Shown here: in pieces, positions 1 to 7,026 of the stretch
Numbering within the stretch: the stretch's first letter is position 1
How the letters are laid out: every line of letters begins with the position of its first letter
Assembly (NCBI GenBank): GCA_035325905.1
Contig: DAOKYY010000093.1
Location: forward strand, 1-14,314
DNA: 14,314 nt
From: DYGX01 sp035325905
GTDB taxonomy: Bacteria > Chloroflexota > Anaerolineae > Aggregatilineales > Aggregatilineaceae
Reading direction: 5' to 3'
Made by a program: the position numbers and the translations under genes
Notes under the pieces: model-generated
The model's input: only the letters and a program-made list of their open reading frames with translations
Database searches by the model: none
Told to the model about the DNA's origin: nothing

Positions 1-40
1 AGCAGCGAAGAACAGCGAAAAGCAGCAAGGAACAGCTAAA
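1..40. repeat. Four degenerate 10-bp tandem repeats
   Basis: Four consecutive 10-mers are near copies of each other: agcagcgaag, aacagcgaaa, agcagcaagg, aacagctaaa. The array starts at the window edge, so it may continue outside. It lies just downstream of the stop codon of the minus-strand histidine kinase. Related GCAGC(G/T)A words continue into the last codons of that gene (about 69-108). The same kind of sequence is found at 7478-7539, at the end of the second histidine kinase. The periodicity is directly visible; function is unknown. Confidence 0.7.
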
Positions 41-42
41 TA

Positions 43-56
43 CCGCTTTTGAGCGG
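43..56 (-). terminator. Weak hairpin downstream of the MASE3 kinase
   Basis: CCGCT (43-47) and AGCGG (52-56) form a 5-bp stem with a 4-nt loop, 14 nt past the kinase stop codon. Read on the minus strand the stem is followed by TATTTAG, which is only a poor U-tract. It may act as a weak terminator; it could equally be part of the surrounding repeat. Confidence 0.3.
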
Positions 57-69
57 CTTTGCGCGGTCT

Positions 70-2790
70 TTAGCTGCTTCTAGCTGCCTCGCGTTGCTCT
101 TGACGCGGCAGGAACAGGTGCAAGCGCGTCCCCTCGCCCTGGCGCGTGGTAATGATCAGCTCCGCGCCAATCTCATCCGAGCGCTCGCGCATGATGTTCA
201 GCCCCAGGCTGGTCGGCTGAACGCCGTCCAGGTCAAAGCCCGCGCCGTTGTCTTCGATCGCCAGCTCGACCCCCTCCTCGCACCGCCGGAGCTGGACCGA
301 GGCTTTGGTGGCCCGCGAGTGCTTGGCGATGTTGTTCAGCGCCTCCTGCGTGATCCGGTAAAGCGCCAGCTTGGTATCCGGCTCAAACGGGAACTCGCCG
401 TCGATGTCCACGCTGATCGCCATCCGTTTGCGGCTGCGGATCGCCTCGGCAAGCTGGCGCAGCAGCACCGGCAGATCGACTTCCAGCAGCGAGGTTGGGC
501 GCAGCTCCAGCAGCAGGACGCGCATCTCCGCCATCGCGCCGCGCGTGAGCTGGTGCAGCTCGGCCAGTTGCGCCAGCGCCTTTTCGGGGTTGCGCTGCCA
601 CTGGCGCGGCAGAGCTTCCGCGATCATACTGGCCGAAAACAGCGTCTGGCTGACGGCGTCGTGCAGATCGCGCGCTAGCCGCTCGCGCTCCTGGGCCGCG
701 ATCACGGACCGTTCGCGCTCCAGCAGGCGCGCGTTGTGGATTGCGATCGCGACCTGCCCGGCGAAGGCTTCCAGGCGGGCAGCGTGGCTCTCGTTGAAGA
801 AGCCCGGCTGCCAGCTTCCCAGGCCGATAAACCCGATCACCTGATTCTCAAGCAGAATCGGGGCGCCCAGGTACGCGCGCCAGTAAACATCGTACGTCAG
901 GCGCATCATCGTTTCGGTCTGAATATCGTCCACAATCAATGGCTGGCGAGATAGCTTCATCGCAAGCAGGTGCGGCGTGGTGTCCACCGGCAAAGACAGG
1001 TCCGCCAGCCCGTCCTGCACCGCCGGGTCCGTCGTGCGGCTGCCCACCGCGCGCGCGGCGCCGGTCTCTGGATCGATCAGCAGGATTTTGGCGATGTCGT
1101 GTGGAATAACTTGCTCCACATTCGCCAGCACGCGGTCGAGCACCTGTGACAGGCTGAGCGCGCTGTTGAGCGCGTTGGCGATGTCGCGCAGCGCCTCGGC
1201 CAGCTGGCGCTGCTCGCGCTCCAGCGCCTCAATCAGCTTGCGCTGGGTGATGTCCACTCCGACGACCCAGTTTGCCCAGCCGGGCACCGGATACTGCTCG
1301 GCGACGCTCGACCAGGCGATATGGCGCTGCGAGCCGTCTTTGCAGACGAGCAGGACCTCCTGGTCGCGGTACGGCTCCTGGCGGGCAGGCTCGCGAGTCG
1401 CCAGGCGCTGGCGGCTCGCTTTATCGGGGATCAGCATGACTAGCGCGTCCGGGGTGCCGAGAACCTCGGCCTGGCCGTAGCCGGAGACGCGCTCGCATTC
1501 CCGGTTCCAGGCGATGATCCGCCCGGCGCCATCGGTGGCGAACAGCAGCACCGGCATATTTTCGAGCACGGTCCGCAGGCGCGCCTCGCTCTCCTGTAAG
1601 ACCGTCTCCGACCGCTTGCGCTCGGTCACATCCTCCAGGATCATCGCGATCTGGTCATGGCCGGACTCGAATATCGAGAGGCGAAGGGTGCGGCTGCCGT
1701 CGGTCGATGGCAGCTCCTGGCGCACCGGTTGGCGCTGGGTCTGGACCTTCCGAAACATCTCCAGCAGATCCGCGTAGTCAAGCGGAAGCGGCAGGTCGCC
1801 CAGCCGCTCGCCGATGTCGCGGTCCGGTTGAACCCCGGCCAGCCGGGCGAGCGATGGGTTAGCTTCGATCAGGGCGTAGTCCAGGGCGTGGCCTTCGCGC
1901 TCGATTTCGAAGATCGCCAGCCCGTTTGGCGTGTTCTTGAAGTAAGCGCGATAACGTTCTTCCGCGCGCTCCAGGTTGCTAAAGAGCAGATCAAACGGGT
2001 TGACCAGCCCCGTCTGGAGCACAGCCTTGTAGATCAGAAAGTACGCGATGATCTTCAGGAAATGGCCGAGCACATTGACCAGGCCGTAGACGCCCGTGTA
2101 CAGCGTAAAGGCCAGCTCTGCGACGACTGTGATCAGGATCGAGCCGAACAGCAAGGCAAAGGTCTGGGGGGCGAACGCTGCCCGCATCCGGTAGTGCGCG
2201 CCTGCCGCGAGCAGCAAGATCAGCATGATCAGGTACTCGCTGGCGATTTTGAAGGTCGTCAGGCCCTCGCCTTCCACATAGGCGGTGGGCAACTGCCCGG
2301 CGAAGATCAGCCCGGTCCATAGCGCGGTGATCAGACCGAACAGCGCCAGAGTCAGGGGAGCCGAGATCCGCCGTTGCAGAAAGATCGGGCTGATCAGCAG
2401 CGCCCCACTCTGCACGAAGCGGGCGGCCAGCCAGAACTGCGTCGGCAGATCGGCGGAGTGGCCCGGGAAGACGCCCATCCCCTTATAGGCCAGCGTGTGC
2501 AAAAAATCGAGCGCCGCGGCGGCCAGATACGCAATGCCGATGAACAGAAAGAGGTCGGTCTTGAGGAAGCGGCGCGAGTTCCAGGCGAACAGAAACGTGC
2601 TGGTCGCCACCACGATGCTGAAGCCTTCCGCGACCGTATGAAACAACAGATAGCTGTACCGGCTGCTGAGATACAGCCCCACCAGCAGCGCGGTCGCCTC
2701 AACGGCTAAGTGATACCGGTCCCACCACCCCGACACACGTGCCATCAGATGTTCTATTTTGCTCCGCTCTGTTGGCGTTGCGCCGCGCAT
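70..2790 (-). CDS. MASE3-PAS-PAS-GAF sensor histidine kinase (NarL-type HisKA_3)
   Basis: A 906-aa membrane sensor kinase. Residues about 30-265 are a multi-pass MASE3-type sensor domain with family landmarks LLFHTVAEGFSIV, WNSRRFL and HTLAYKGMGVF. PAS domains follow at about 278-392 and 400-517 (each closing on a D(V/I)T(E/Q)RK motif), then a GAF domain at about 535-690. The HisKA_3 dimerisation box has phospho-acceptor H710 in ERERLARDLHDAVSQ. The HATPase domain at about 805-896 shows an N-box (EALNNIAKHS) and G1 box (EDNGAGFD). Such kinases usually pair with LuxR/NarL-type regulators, but none is present; the nearest regulator (3699-4106) is receiver-only. The ATG at 2790 has no clear Shine-Dalgarno; an ATG at 2745 (residue 16) is an alternative that keeps the whole sensor domain. 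It lies 34 bp after the upstream small gene and is probably cotranscribed. Its last residues (EQREAARSS) are encoded by repeat DNA. Ligand unknown. Confidence 0.93.
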   Translation of the reverse strand: MRGATPTERSKIEHLMARVSGWWDRYHLAVEATALLVGLYLSSRYSYLLFHTVAEGFSIVVATSTFLFAWNSRRFLKTDLFLFIGIAYLAAAALDFLHTLAYKGMGVFPGHSADLPTQFWLAARFVQSGALLISPIFLQRRISAPLTLALFGLITALWTGLIFAGQLPTAYVEGEGLTTFKIASEYLIMLILLLAAGAHYRMRAAFAPQTFALLFGSILITVVAELAFTLYTGVYGLVNVLGHFLKIIAYFLIYKAVLQTGLVNPFDLLFSNLERAEERYRAYFKNTPNGLAIFEIEREGHALDYALIEANPSLARLAGVQPDRDIGERLGDLPLPLDYADLLEMFRKVQTQRQPVRQELPSTDGSRTLRLSIFESGHDQIAMILEDVTERKRSETVLQESEARLRTVLENMPVLLFATDGAGRIIAWNRECERVSGYGQAEVLGTPDALVMLIPDKASRQRLATREPARQEPYRDQEVLLVCKDGSQRHIAWSSVAEQYPVPGWANWVVGVDITQRKLIEALEREQRQLAEALRDIANALNSALSLSQVLDRVLANVEQVIPHDIAKILLIDPETGAARAVGSRTTDPAVQDGLADLSLPVDTTPHLLAMKLSRQPLIVDDIQTETMMRLTYDVYWRAYLGAPILLENQVIGFIGLGSWQPGFFNESHAARLEAFAGQVAIAIHNARLLERERSVIAAQERERLARDLHDAVSQTLFSASMIAEALPRQWQRNPEKALAQLAELHQLTRGAMAEMRVLLLELRPTSLLEVDLPVLLRQLAEAIRSRKRMAISVDIDGEFPFEPDTKLALYRITQEALNNIAKHSRATKASVQLRRCEEGVELAIEDNGAGFDLDGVQPTSLGLNIMRERSDEIGAELIITTRQGEGTRLHLFLPRQEQREAARSS

Positions 2791-2824
2791 TAAAAGTAAT
2801 CAAAAACGCGGCGCCCAGCCGCGA

Positions 2825-3478
2825 TCAGCCCTGGTCCAGGGCTTCGCCGCGCCGTTGGACAAAAGTATAGTACGGGTAGGCCAGCGCCTGCGGATCAGGC
2901 TCGCGCTGGTCAAGCGCGTGACGGTTGGCTTGCTCAAAATCCTGATGCAGCCGGTCGAGCGTGGCAAGCTGGCTATCGGATGGCTCCAGCGAGAACAGCG
3001 CGACCAGCGTGGTGCGCGTCCCCGGCACGAAGCACAACCAGCGGCCATCGTCCAGCTCGGTGCGGCGCATCCCGGCGCGGAAAACCTCGCCAGCAGCTAG
3101 GCGGTAGCCCTCCAGCATAGGCCGGATGCGCCCCGGCGCGATCTCGAACGCGCCGAAGGTCTGCAACGGCTGGTCGGCCCCGGTCAGGAACACGGCCATC
3201 CCGATCGGCTTGGCCGACAGGCGCTTCTTGAGGTGCTGCGTGTCTTCACCGTCCGCCACTGCCGTCCGCCACAACGCGGGATCGGACTCGGCCAGAAGCT
3301 GCGCCACCGCCGCGATCTGGCGCTGGTAGCGATCGTACAGCCGGTGAAACTGCGTCCGGTTGATCTCGCCGCTGGCGAATTCTTGCACCAGGCGGCTCAT
3401 TTTCTGATGCACCAGGGCGATGAACTCCTCGCCCTGGCGCGCGCTCTCGCGTCGCGGATCGTGGTTGGTCGAAAACAT
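2825..3478 (-). CDS. Conserved-looking protein of unknown function
   Basis: 217 aa from the ATG at 3478. That start is chosen because GAGG sits 5 nt upstream of it; a longer reading to 3523 would overlap the predicted transcript start. I do not recognise a named family. The N-terminal third is helical and charged (SGEINRTQFHRLYDRYQ looks like a short SHOCT-like or coiled helix pair). The second half alternates predicted strands and helices, with aliphatic strands such as GMAVFLTG and TTLVALFSL, which could be a small sensory or roadblock-like alpha/beta fold. There is no signal peptide, membrane segment or cysteine-rich motif, so it is probably cytoplasmic. It is first in a two-gene operon with the MASE3 kinase, 34 bp apart, and divergent from a response regulator, so a role in that signalling pathway is plausible but inferred. 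Confidence 0.8.
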   Translation of the reverse strand: MFSTNHDPRRESARQGEEFIALVHQKMSRLVQEFASGEINRTQFHRLYDRYQRQIAAVAQLLAESDPALWRTAVADGEDTQHLKKRLSAKPIGMAVFLTGADQPLQTFGAFEIAPGRIRPMLEGYRLAAGEVFRAGMRRTELDDGRWLCFVPGTRTTLVALFSLEPSDSQLATLDRLHQDFEQANRHALDQREPDPQALAYPYYTFVQRRGEALDQG

Positions 3479-3500
3479 CCCAGCCTCAACTATTGTCGAA

Positions 3501-3515
3501 ACGCCGGCGCGGCGT
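3501..3515. promoter_or_regulatory. Inverted repeat in leader of the kinase operon
   Basis: ACGCCG-GCG-CGGCGT is a perfect 6-bp inverted repeat. It lies about 11-25 nt downstream of the minus-strand -10 box and about 22 nt before the start codon at 3478. It could be an operator at the transcript start or a 5'-UTR hairpin. GC-rich background makes chance occurrence possible. Confidence 0.35.
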
Positions 3516-3525
3516 CGTCGCATTC

Positions 3526-3531
3526 ATTATA
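3526..3531 (-). promoter_or_regulatory. Promoter -10 box for the minus-strand kinase operon
   Basis: On the minus strand this reads TATAAT, a perfect sigma-70-type -10 hexamer in an otherwise GC-rich region, about 48 nt before the ATG at 3478. The sequence 15-17 nt further upstream (GGTTTTGATC on the minus strand) contains only a weak -35 candidate. A transcript start near 3519 is predicted. Confidence 0.6.
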
Positions 3532-3602
3532 CCGCAGACTTGTCGATCAAAACCCAGCCCCGCGCGATCCTGCGCCGCTTCCGCTGGCCCAACGCTGGCC
3601 GA

Positions 3603-3632
3603 TAGACAGCGAATCAGGGCCTATGGTAGACT
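3603..3632 (+). promoter_or_regulatory. Promoter for the receiver-only response regulator
   Basis: TAGACA (3603-3608, five of six matches to TTGACA) and TAGACT (3627-3632) are separated by 18 nt. The -10 is extended by TG at 3624-3625 (TGGTAGACT). Transcription would start near 3639, about 60 nt before the start codon. It is divergent from the kinase-operon promoter. Confidence 0.45.
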
Positions 3633-3641
3633 GGTGATCAG

Positions 3642-3658
3642 GCGGTCTGTGAGACCGC
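3642..3658. promoter_or_regulatory. 7-bp inverted repeat at the response-regulator transcript start
   Basis: GCGGTCT-GTG-AGACCGC is a perfect 7-bp inverted repeat with a 3-nt centre, 10 nt after the predicted -10 box. The placement fits a repressor operator, or a hairpin at the very 5' end of the mRNA. AGACC/GGTCT half-sites recur in the hydrogenase leader (13992-14012 and 14056-14064). Confidence 0.45.
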
Positions 3659-3698
3659 TCGGCGGGTGGCAGACGGAGCGGAGAGGGTAAGCGGCGCG

Positions 3699-4106
3699 AT
3701 GGGTGATGCCCCGACAATCAGAATAGTTTGCGTCGAAGACGAGCGCGAAATGATCGACCTGGTGCGGCTGATCCTCTCCCGGCGCGGCTACGAGGTCCAC
3801 GGCGCGCTCGGCGGGCGCGAGGGCCTGGCGCTGATCGCGGCGGTCAAGCCGGATGTGGTGCTGCTCGATCTGATGATGCCCGACATGGACGGCTGGGAAG
3901 TCTACCAGCAGATGAAAGCCAACGATCACATGAAGTCGATCCCGGTGATCGTGGTCACGGCCAAGGCGCAGAGCATTGACAAAGTGCTGGGGCTGCACAT
4001 CGCCAAAGTGGACGATTACATCACCAAACCGTTCGGGCCGTCGGAGCTGCTGGACAGCGTCGTGCGCGTCTTGCAGGCAGCCGGAGTGGAAGTCGAAGGG
4101 GCCTAG
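3699..4106 (+). CDS. Single-domain response regulator (CheY-like receiver)
   Basis: 135 aa starting at the ATG at 3699. GAGAGGG lies 11 nt upstream, and the start places the receiver fold directly at the N-terminus. All receiver landmarks are present: acidic pocket E13/D14, phospho-acceptor D57 in VVLLDLMMPDMDGW, T87 in VIVVTA and K110 in ITKPF. Nothing follows the receiver except about 10 residues (AAGVEVEGA), so there is no DNA-binding or enzymatic output domain. It would act as a phosphate relay or by protein-protein contact. It is divergent from the MASE3 kinase operon, its likeliest partner by position, though receivers of such kinases usually carry a LuxR-type HTH. An upstream GTG at 3666 is a less likely start. 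It is followed by its own terminator, so it is probably monocistronic. Confidence 0.93.
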   Translation: MGDAPTIRIVCVEDEREMIDLVRLILSRRGYEVHGALGGREGLALIAAVKPDVVLLDLMMPDMDGWEVYQQMKANDHMKSIPVIVVTAKAQSIDKVLGLHIAKVDDYITKPFGPSELLDSVVRVLQAAGVEVEGA

Positions 4107-4140
4107 CGGGCGCGCTACGCGGAGAAATTGCGCTTTGCCG

Positions 4141-4162
4141 AGGGGCCGCCAGCCCCTTTTTT
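4141..4162 (+). terminator. Intrinsic terminator after the response regulator
   Basis: AGGGGC (4141-4146), a 5-nt loop and GCCCCT (4152-4157) form a 6-bp GC-rich stem that runs into TTTTTT (4157-4162). It sits 35 nt past the stop codon on the plus strand. Confidence 0.85.
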
Positions 4163-4231
4163 GTCCCCGGCGGCTCTTTTCCGCGCTTTGCCGCACCCCG
4201 TCCGTACTATCGTGTTCCGCGCAGTCGGCTG

Positions 4232-4237
4232 TACAAT
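4232..4237 (+). promoter_or_regulatory. Possible -10 box for the methyltransferase gene
   Basis: TACAAT lies 63 nt before the start codon, after the preceding gene's terminator. No convincing -35 hexamer is seen 16-18 nt upstream. I saw no SAM or cobalamin riboswitch features in 4163-4300. Confidence 0.35.
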
Positions 4238-4300
4238 GGGGCGGAGTACCGCTTTGCGCGGCACACCGCCTGGTAACGCGCGACGAAAGGACAGCACGCG

Positions 4301-5188
4301 ATGAAAAGCTCCCTCCAAGCCCTGCTCGATACCGGGCGCCCGATTGTGGCCGACGGCGGGATGGGTACCATGCTGATCGCACAGGGGCTGCGCCAGGGCG
4401 AGTCGCCAGAACGCTGGAACGTCGAGCACCCGGAGCGCATCCGCCAGATTCACCGCGACTATATCCAGGCGGGGGCGCAGATTATTCTGACCAACAGCTT
4501 CGGCGGCAACCGCTTTCGCCTGGGGCGCAGCGATCTGGCGGGCCGCGTGGACGAGCTGAACCGCGCGGCGGCGGCGCTCGCCCGCGCCGAAGCGGACGCC
4601 GCGCCCGGCCCGGTGGTCGTCGGCGGCTCGATGGGGCCGACCGGCGAGATGCTGGAACCCTATGGAGAGCTGTCGTTCGACGATGCCAGCGCCGCGTTCG
4701 AGGCTCAGGCCGCCGCGCTCGTGGCGGGCGGCGTTGACGTGCTGTGGATCGAGACAATGGCCGATCTCGAAGAGGTCCGCGCCGCCGCCGAAGGCGCGCA
4801 CCGCGCCGCGCCTGATACGCCGGTCGTCATGACGATGACCTTCGACACCAACGGGCGGACGATGATGGGCGTCTCGCCGGAAAAGGCGATCACGGCGCTG
4901 CGCGAGCACGGCGTGATCGCGCTCGGCGCGAACTGCGGCAATGGCCCGGCCGAGATCGAGGGCGTGATCGAGCAGATGCGCGCCGTCGACGCGACCGTCC
5001 CGCTGGTCGCCAAAGCCAACGCCGGACTGCCGCACATGGAAGGGGACCGGGCGGTCTACGACGCCACGCCGGAGATCATGGGCCAGTACGCGGCCCGCGT
5101 GCGCGATCAGGGCGCGCAGATTATCGGGGCCTGCTGCGGCAGCACCCCGGCGCACATCGCCGCGATCGCCGCCGCGCTGCGCGATTGA
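4301..5188 (+). CDS. Homocysteine S-methyltransferase family protein
   Basis: 295 aa; the ATG at 4301 is preceded by AAGGA at a 9-nt spacing. It belongs to the zinc-dependent methyltransferase family that includes the N-terminal homocysteine domain of MetH, BHMT and MmuM. The barrel opens with IVADGGMGTML (about residues 15-25), followed by TNSFGGNR (64-71) and GGSMGPTGE (108-116). The zinc-binding cysteines are C212 (GANCG) and C278/C279 (GACCGSTP). The expected reaction is methyl transfer to homocysteine to give methionine. The methyl donor (methyltetrahydrofolate via a partner, betaine, S-methylmethionine or another) cannot be read from sequence. It is a stand-alone barrel with no MetH cobalamin, pterin or activation domains, and no metF or corrinoid protein is nearby. 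It appears monocistronic, with a terminator upstream and a long gap downstream. Confidence 0.92.
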   Translation: MKSSLQALLDTGRPIVADGGMGTMLIAQGLRQGESPERWNVEHPERIRQIHRDYIQAGAQIILTNSFGGNRFRLGRSDLAGRVDELNRAAAALARAEADAAPGPVVVGGSMGPTGEMLEPYGELSFDDASAAFEAQAAALVAGGVDVLWIETMADLEEVRAAAEGAHRAAPDTPVVMTMTFDTNGRTMMGVSPEKAITALREHGVIALGANCGNGPAEIEGVIEQMRAVDATVPLVAKANAGLPHMEGDRAVYDATPEIMGQYAARVRDQGAQIIGACCGSTPAHIAAIAAALRD

Positions 5189-5248
5189 CGGCGCGCGAGG
5201 CACGGCGCAGGCGCGTCGCGGGAAATTGAATCATGCTAAACTAAGCCA

Positions 5249-5277
5249 TTAGCGGTTCGAGGTTGGCGGTTAGCGAG
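5249..5277 (-). repeat. Element B of dispersed bipartite repeat, copy 1
   Basis: Read on the minus strand it begins CTCGCTAACCGCCAACC and ends GAACCGCTAA. It shares CTCGCTAACCGC(C/T)AAC with the element at 14236-14257, and a shorter CGCTAACCGCT with 7467-7477. In both full copies it lies on the same side of the 69-bp core. Confidence 0.6.
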
Positions 5278-5325
5278 TGGCCGCGAGCAGTTATTATGAG
5301 TGATCGGCGTATCGGTCCGGTGCGC

Positions 5326-5394
5326 GGAACCTCATCCCTGGCCCTTCTCCGTTCACGGAAAGGAGAAAAGGGGCCGGGGGTTAAGGCGCGAGGT
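5326..5394 (-). repeat. 69-bp dispersed intergenic repeat core, copy 1
   Basis: Aligned without gaps to the reverse complement of 14150-14218, I count 58 of 69 identical positions. Conserved blocks include GGAACCTCAT, CCTGGCCC, CCGTT-ACGGA, AAAAGGGG and GGGTTAAG. A short palindrome (CCGTTCACGG here, CCGTTAACGG in the other copy) lies near the centre. No open reading frame crosses it in a conserved way. It resembles the REP-like non-coding repeats scattered in many Chloroflexota genomes (inference). Confidence 0.75.
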
Positions 5395-5508
5395 TTCTCC
5401 GGCGAGCAGCGCGCGCCAACTCATTCCGATGAAGCCCTTTATCGCCAACCGTTCTCGTAACAAGCCGCTCGGCTGGCTAAATGGATCTCTTAACACGAAG
5501 GGGGCCTC

Positions 5509-7026
5509 ATGCGACAACCGCATTCTCTCACGGTCCGCCGGCTGGTGGGCGGGGCGCTGCTGATTGCGCTGGCCGCGCTGAGCGCGCTGGGCGCGGGCAC
5601 GCTTCAACCTGCGTATGCCCAGGGGGGCGCAAACCTGCTCCAGAACCCCGGCTTCGAGCCGCCCTACATGACGCACAACGGCGACGCGACGCTGCAAGTC
5701 GCCAACGGCTGGCAGCCCTGGTATCTTGACACCGGGGGGCCGACCAGCGTCAACGCGCGGCCCGAATACCTGCCCGCCCCGGCGGCGCGCGTGCGGTCCG
5801 GCAGCGCCGCCCAGGAATACAACACCTTCTTCGCCACGCACACCGCCGGCGTTTACCAGCGCGTGCCGGTCACTGCCGGGACGGAGCTGCGTTTCAGCGT
5901 CTGGATGTGGGTCTGGTCGTCGGCCACCTTCGATGATCCGAACGTCAGCGCTGACCCGAACGATGTCCGGGTCAGCGTCGGTATCGACCCGACGGGCGGC
6001 GTGAGCGCCGAAAGCCCGAACGTCGTCTGGTCGGAGGAAGTCGAGTTCTACGACCAGTACCGCGAGCTGTCGGTCGTGGCGACCGCGTCCGGCCCAGCGG
6101 TCACGGTCTTCGTCCGCAGCGCGCCCCAGAACTTCGTCGGAACGACCAACCTCTACCTGGACGACGCGGGCCTGTACCCGTTGGGCCAGGTCCCGCAACA
6201 GCCGCCGACCGTGCCGCCGTCGCCAACGCCGGGAGAGGTCCTGCCGACGCAGGAAGGCTCGCAGACGCCGCAGCCAACTCCGGCGATCACCTTCACACCG
6301 CTGCCGAGCGCGACCCCGATCACCAGCTTCACGCAGCCGCCAACCTTTACCCCGGCGATCACCATCCCGCCGACGACGACGCCCTACCCGACCAGCACCC
6401 CGCGTCCCGTCACCGCGACGCCAGTCCTGCCGGATGATTTCGACAGCTCGATTGTCTACACCGTCCAGGCGGGCGACACGGTCAGCAGGCTGGCGCAGCG
6501 CTTCGGCAGCACGATCGAGGCGATCGCGCGCGTTAACGGCCTGAGCGACCCCGGCCTGATCTACGTCGGGCAGACGCTCGTCATCCCGATCAAGAGCGGC
6601 GCGTTCCCGCAGCCGCCGACCTTTACGCCCGCGCCGATCTACCCAACCGCCGCGCCGCCTGCCTTCCCGACCGCCGCCCCGCCGCCGGCCGGGCTGGGGA
6701 CCTATGTCGTGCAGCGCGGCGACAGCCTGTCGGAGATCGCGGCGCGCTATAACACGACAGTCGCGACGCTGGCTCAGCTCAACAACCTGGTCAACCCGAA
6801 CCTGATTTACGCCGGGCAGGTCCTGCGCGTCCCGGCGGTCGCGGCGCCCGCGCCGGTGCCAGCGCCGCCTCCCGCGCAGCCGGTGACGCACGTCGTGCAG
6901 CCGGGCGACAACCTGTACCGGATCAGCGTGATCTACGGCGTGCCGGTGGACGCGATTATTCGCGCTAACGGCATTTACAACCCGAACCTGATCTTCGTCG
7001 GGCAGCGGCTGGTCATCCCGCGATGA
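5509..7026 (+). CDS. Secreted protein with N-terminal beta-sandwich-like domain and three LysM domains
   Basis: 505 aa; the ATG at 5509 follows AAGGGGG at close spacing. There is a clear signal peptide: basic RR at 10-11, a hydrophobic stretch at about 12-30, and a predicted cut after AYA at 37. Residues about 38-225 begin NLLQNPGFE and are rich in Trp and beta-strand patterns (GWQPWY, FSVWMWVW), which suggests a carbohydrate-binding-like jelly roll. A Thr/Pro-rich linker spans about 226-310. LysM domains lie at about 316-361, 398-442 and 460-503, each with a (T/V)VQ.GD start, an N-G/N-L or N-P-L core and a closing (V/I)GQ-or-AGQ..(V/R)(I/V)P. LysM binds GlcNAc-containing polymers such as peptidoglycan, so an extracellular, wall-associated scaffold is likely. 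No catalytic domain is seen. The last codons overlap the DUF192 gene by 4 nt (ATGA). Confidence 0.93.
   Translation: MRQPHSLTVRRLVGGALLIALAALSALGAGTLQPAYAQGGANLLQNPGFEPPYMTHNGDATLQVANGWQPWYLDTGGPTSVNARPEYLPAPAARVRSGSAAQEYNTFFATHTAGVYQRVPVTAGTELRFSVWMWVWSSATFDDPNVSADPNDVRVSVGIDPTGGVSAESPNVVWSEEVEFYDQYRELSVVATASGPAVTVFVRSAPQNFVGTTNLYLDDAGLYPLGQVPQQPPTVPPSPTPGEVLPTQEGSQTPQPTPAITFTPLPSATPITSFTQPPTFTPAITIPPTTTPYPTSTPRPVTATPVLPDDFDSSIVYTVQAGDTVSRLAQRFGSTIEAIARVNGLSDPGLIYVGQTLVIPIKSGAFPQPPTFTPAPIYPTAAPPAFPTAAPPPAGLGTYVVQRGDSLSEIAARYNTTVATLAQLNNLVNPNLIYAGQVLRVPAVAAPAPVPAPPPAQPVTHVVQPGDNLYRISVIYGVPVDAIIRANGIYNPNLIFVGQRLVIPR

Larger units (their letters stand above)
5189..5508. other. 320-bp non-coding region
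   Basis: No convincing gene is present. It holds a GCTAACC-type element (5249-5277) and a 69-bp dispersed repeat (5326-5394), then about 110 bp leading to the LysM gene. An extended -10-like TGCTAAACT (5234-5242) and TGGCTAAAT (5474-5482) are visible, but neither has a good -35. No T-run terminator follows the methyltransferase. Confidence 0.7.

Noticed and set aside
49..678. Plus-strand frames opposite the MASE3 kinase (for example 49-678 and 1657-2322)
   Set aside because: Antisense shadows in high-GC DNA with no domain or ribosome site; the kinase frame is intact through every domain.
4163..4300. Possible SAM or cobalamin riboswitch before the homocysteine methyltransferase
   Set aside because: I looked for conserved cores and a terminator-antiterminator pair and saw neither; the leader is only about 60 nt.
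4115..5203. 362-codon minus-strand frame opposite the methyltransferase
   Set aside because: It overlaps a well-supported enzyme and reads across the terminator at 4141-4162; no recognisable motif.
5226..5242. TTGAAT followed by TAAACT as a promoter
   Set aside because: The two hexamers are only 5 nt apart, so they cannot be a -35/-10 pair; the extended -10 alone is weak.
5353..6891. 512-codon open frame on the minus strand opposite the LysM gene
   Set aside because: Its product is dominated by Arg/Gly/Asp low complexity typical of an antisense GC-rich frame. The plus-strand frame has a signal peptide and three LysM domains.
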